In this document: positions 63,838-64,000 of the stretch, in pieces
Layout: each line of letters begins with the position of its first letter
Numbering within the stretch: the stretch's first letter is position 1
DNA from: Apodemus sylvaticus
Taxonomy: Eukaryota > Chordata > Mammalia > Rodentia > Muridae
Direction of reading: 5' to 3'
Length of the DNA: 64,000 bases
Assembly (NCBI RefSeq): GCF_947179515.1
Contig: NC_067472.1
Coordinates: 178,326,078-178,390,077 of the forward strand
Notes under the pieces: generated by a model
The model's input: the letters and a program-made list of their open reading frames with translations, nothing else
Databases searched by the model: none
What the model was told of the DNA's origin: nothing
Translations under genes and position numbers: made by a program

Positions 63838-64000
63838 TCTCACACGTACGAACGTGAGCGCATGAGTGTGGCAGTGGACAACCCCATGTGCCATTCCTCA
63901 GGTGCCATCCATCTTTGTGTTGATAAAGTCTCTCACTGGCCTGGAGCTGGCCAGGGAGGCGAAAGCAGCTGCTCAGAGAGGCCTGGGCTCCACCATCGCT

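Larger units (their letters stand above)
60647..64000. other. Rhpn2 intron 1 (partial)
   Basis: Holds a GGGAA patch (61030-61066), B1 copies (61151-61295 with a GA tail to 61400; 61513-61665 with A and AT tail to 61700; 62660-62810; 62828-62970), a B3 (62450-62635) and the GT/GC tract (63786-63837). No candidate for exon 1 is seen. Confidence 0.7.

Noticed and set aside
61400..64000. Search for Rhpn2 exon 1
   Set aside because: No minus-strand ATG with an acidic/Pro-rich start and phase-0 donor like the human N-terminus is visible; ATGs near 63996 do not fit.

Overview
The window is mouse (Mus musculus-like) nuclear DNA. It is dense in rodent SINEs (B1, B2/B3, ID/B4), CA/GA microsatellites and rodent hAT-type repeats. 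The real genes are split into short exons with GT/AG junctions. Coding sequence is only about 5% of the window, and nearly all long open frames are repeats read through.

Three genes are recognised by translating exons and joining them in phase. (1) Cep89 (minus strand) starts near 17.0 kb and runs off the left edge; its first four coding exons, 162 codons, lie at 3532-16941. (2) Faap24 (plus strand) is complete, with a 5' untranslated exon ending at 17305 and four coding exons (17758-21398, 221 residues). (3) Rhpn2 (minus strand) has its last 14 coding exons at 23286-60646 (662 residues plus stop). Its first exon lies beyond the right edge. The order Cep89-Faap24-Rhpn2 is the one I know for human 19q13.11.

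Cep89 and Faap24 are head to head across about 300 bp (about 16.99-17.28 kb) holding five CCAAT boxes, a CHR-like hexamer and an ETS site. Faap24 and Rhpn2 are tail to tail, with poly(A) signals less than 90 bp apart at 21.88-21.97 kb. The three products act separately: Cep89 at centriole distal appendages, Faap24 in Fanconi anaemia DNA repair, and Rhpn2 as a Rho-GTP-binding BRO1/PDZ scaffold. Only the first two share regulatory DNA.

The rest is intron. Notable contents are a G-rich 16-18 bp minisatellite with a 251-bp higher-order duplication (8.26-9.30 kb), a 37-bp minisatellite that appears to have grown from the head of a B1 SINE (46.99-48.26 kb), a 53-bp tandem unit resembling an antisense ID SINE head in three Rhpn2 introns, a head-to-head B2 pair forming a long inverted repeat (35.82-36.21 kb), a duplicated 62-bp unit carrying AP-1 sites (58.46-58.57 kb), and a GT/GC tract able to form Z-DNA (63.79-63.84 kb). 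I found no sign of a previously undescribed gene system. The interest lies in promoter architecture and in how SINE heads appear to seed tandem arrays.
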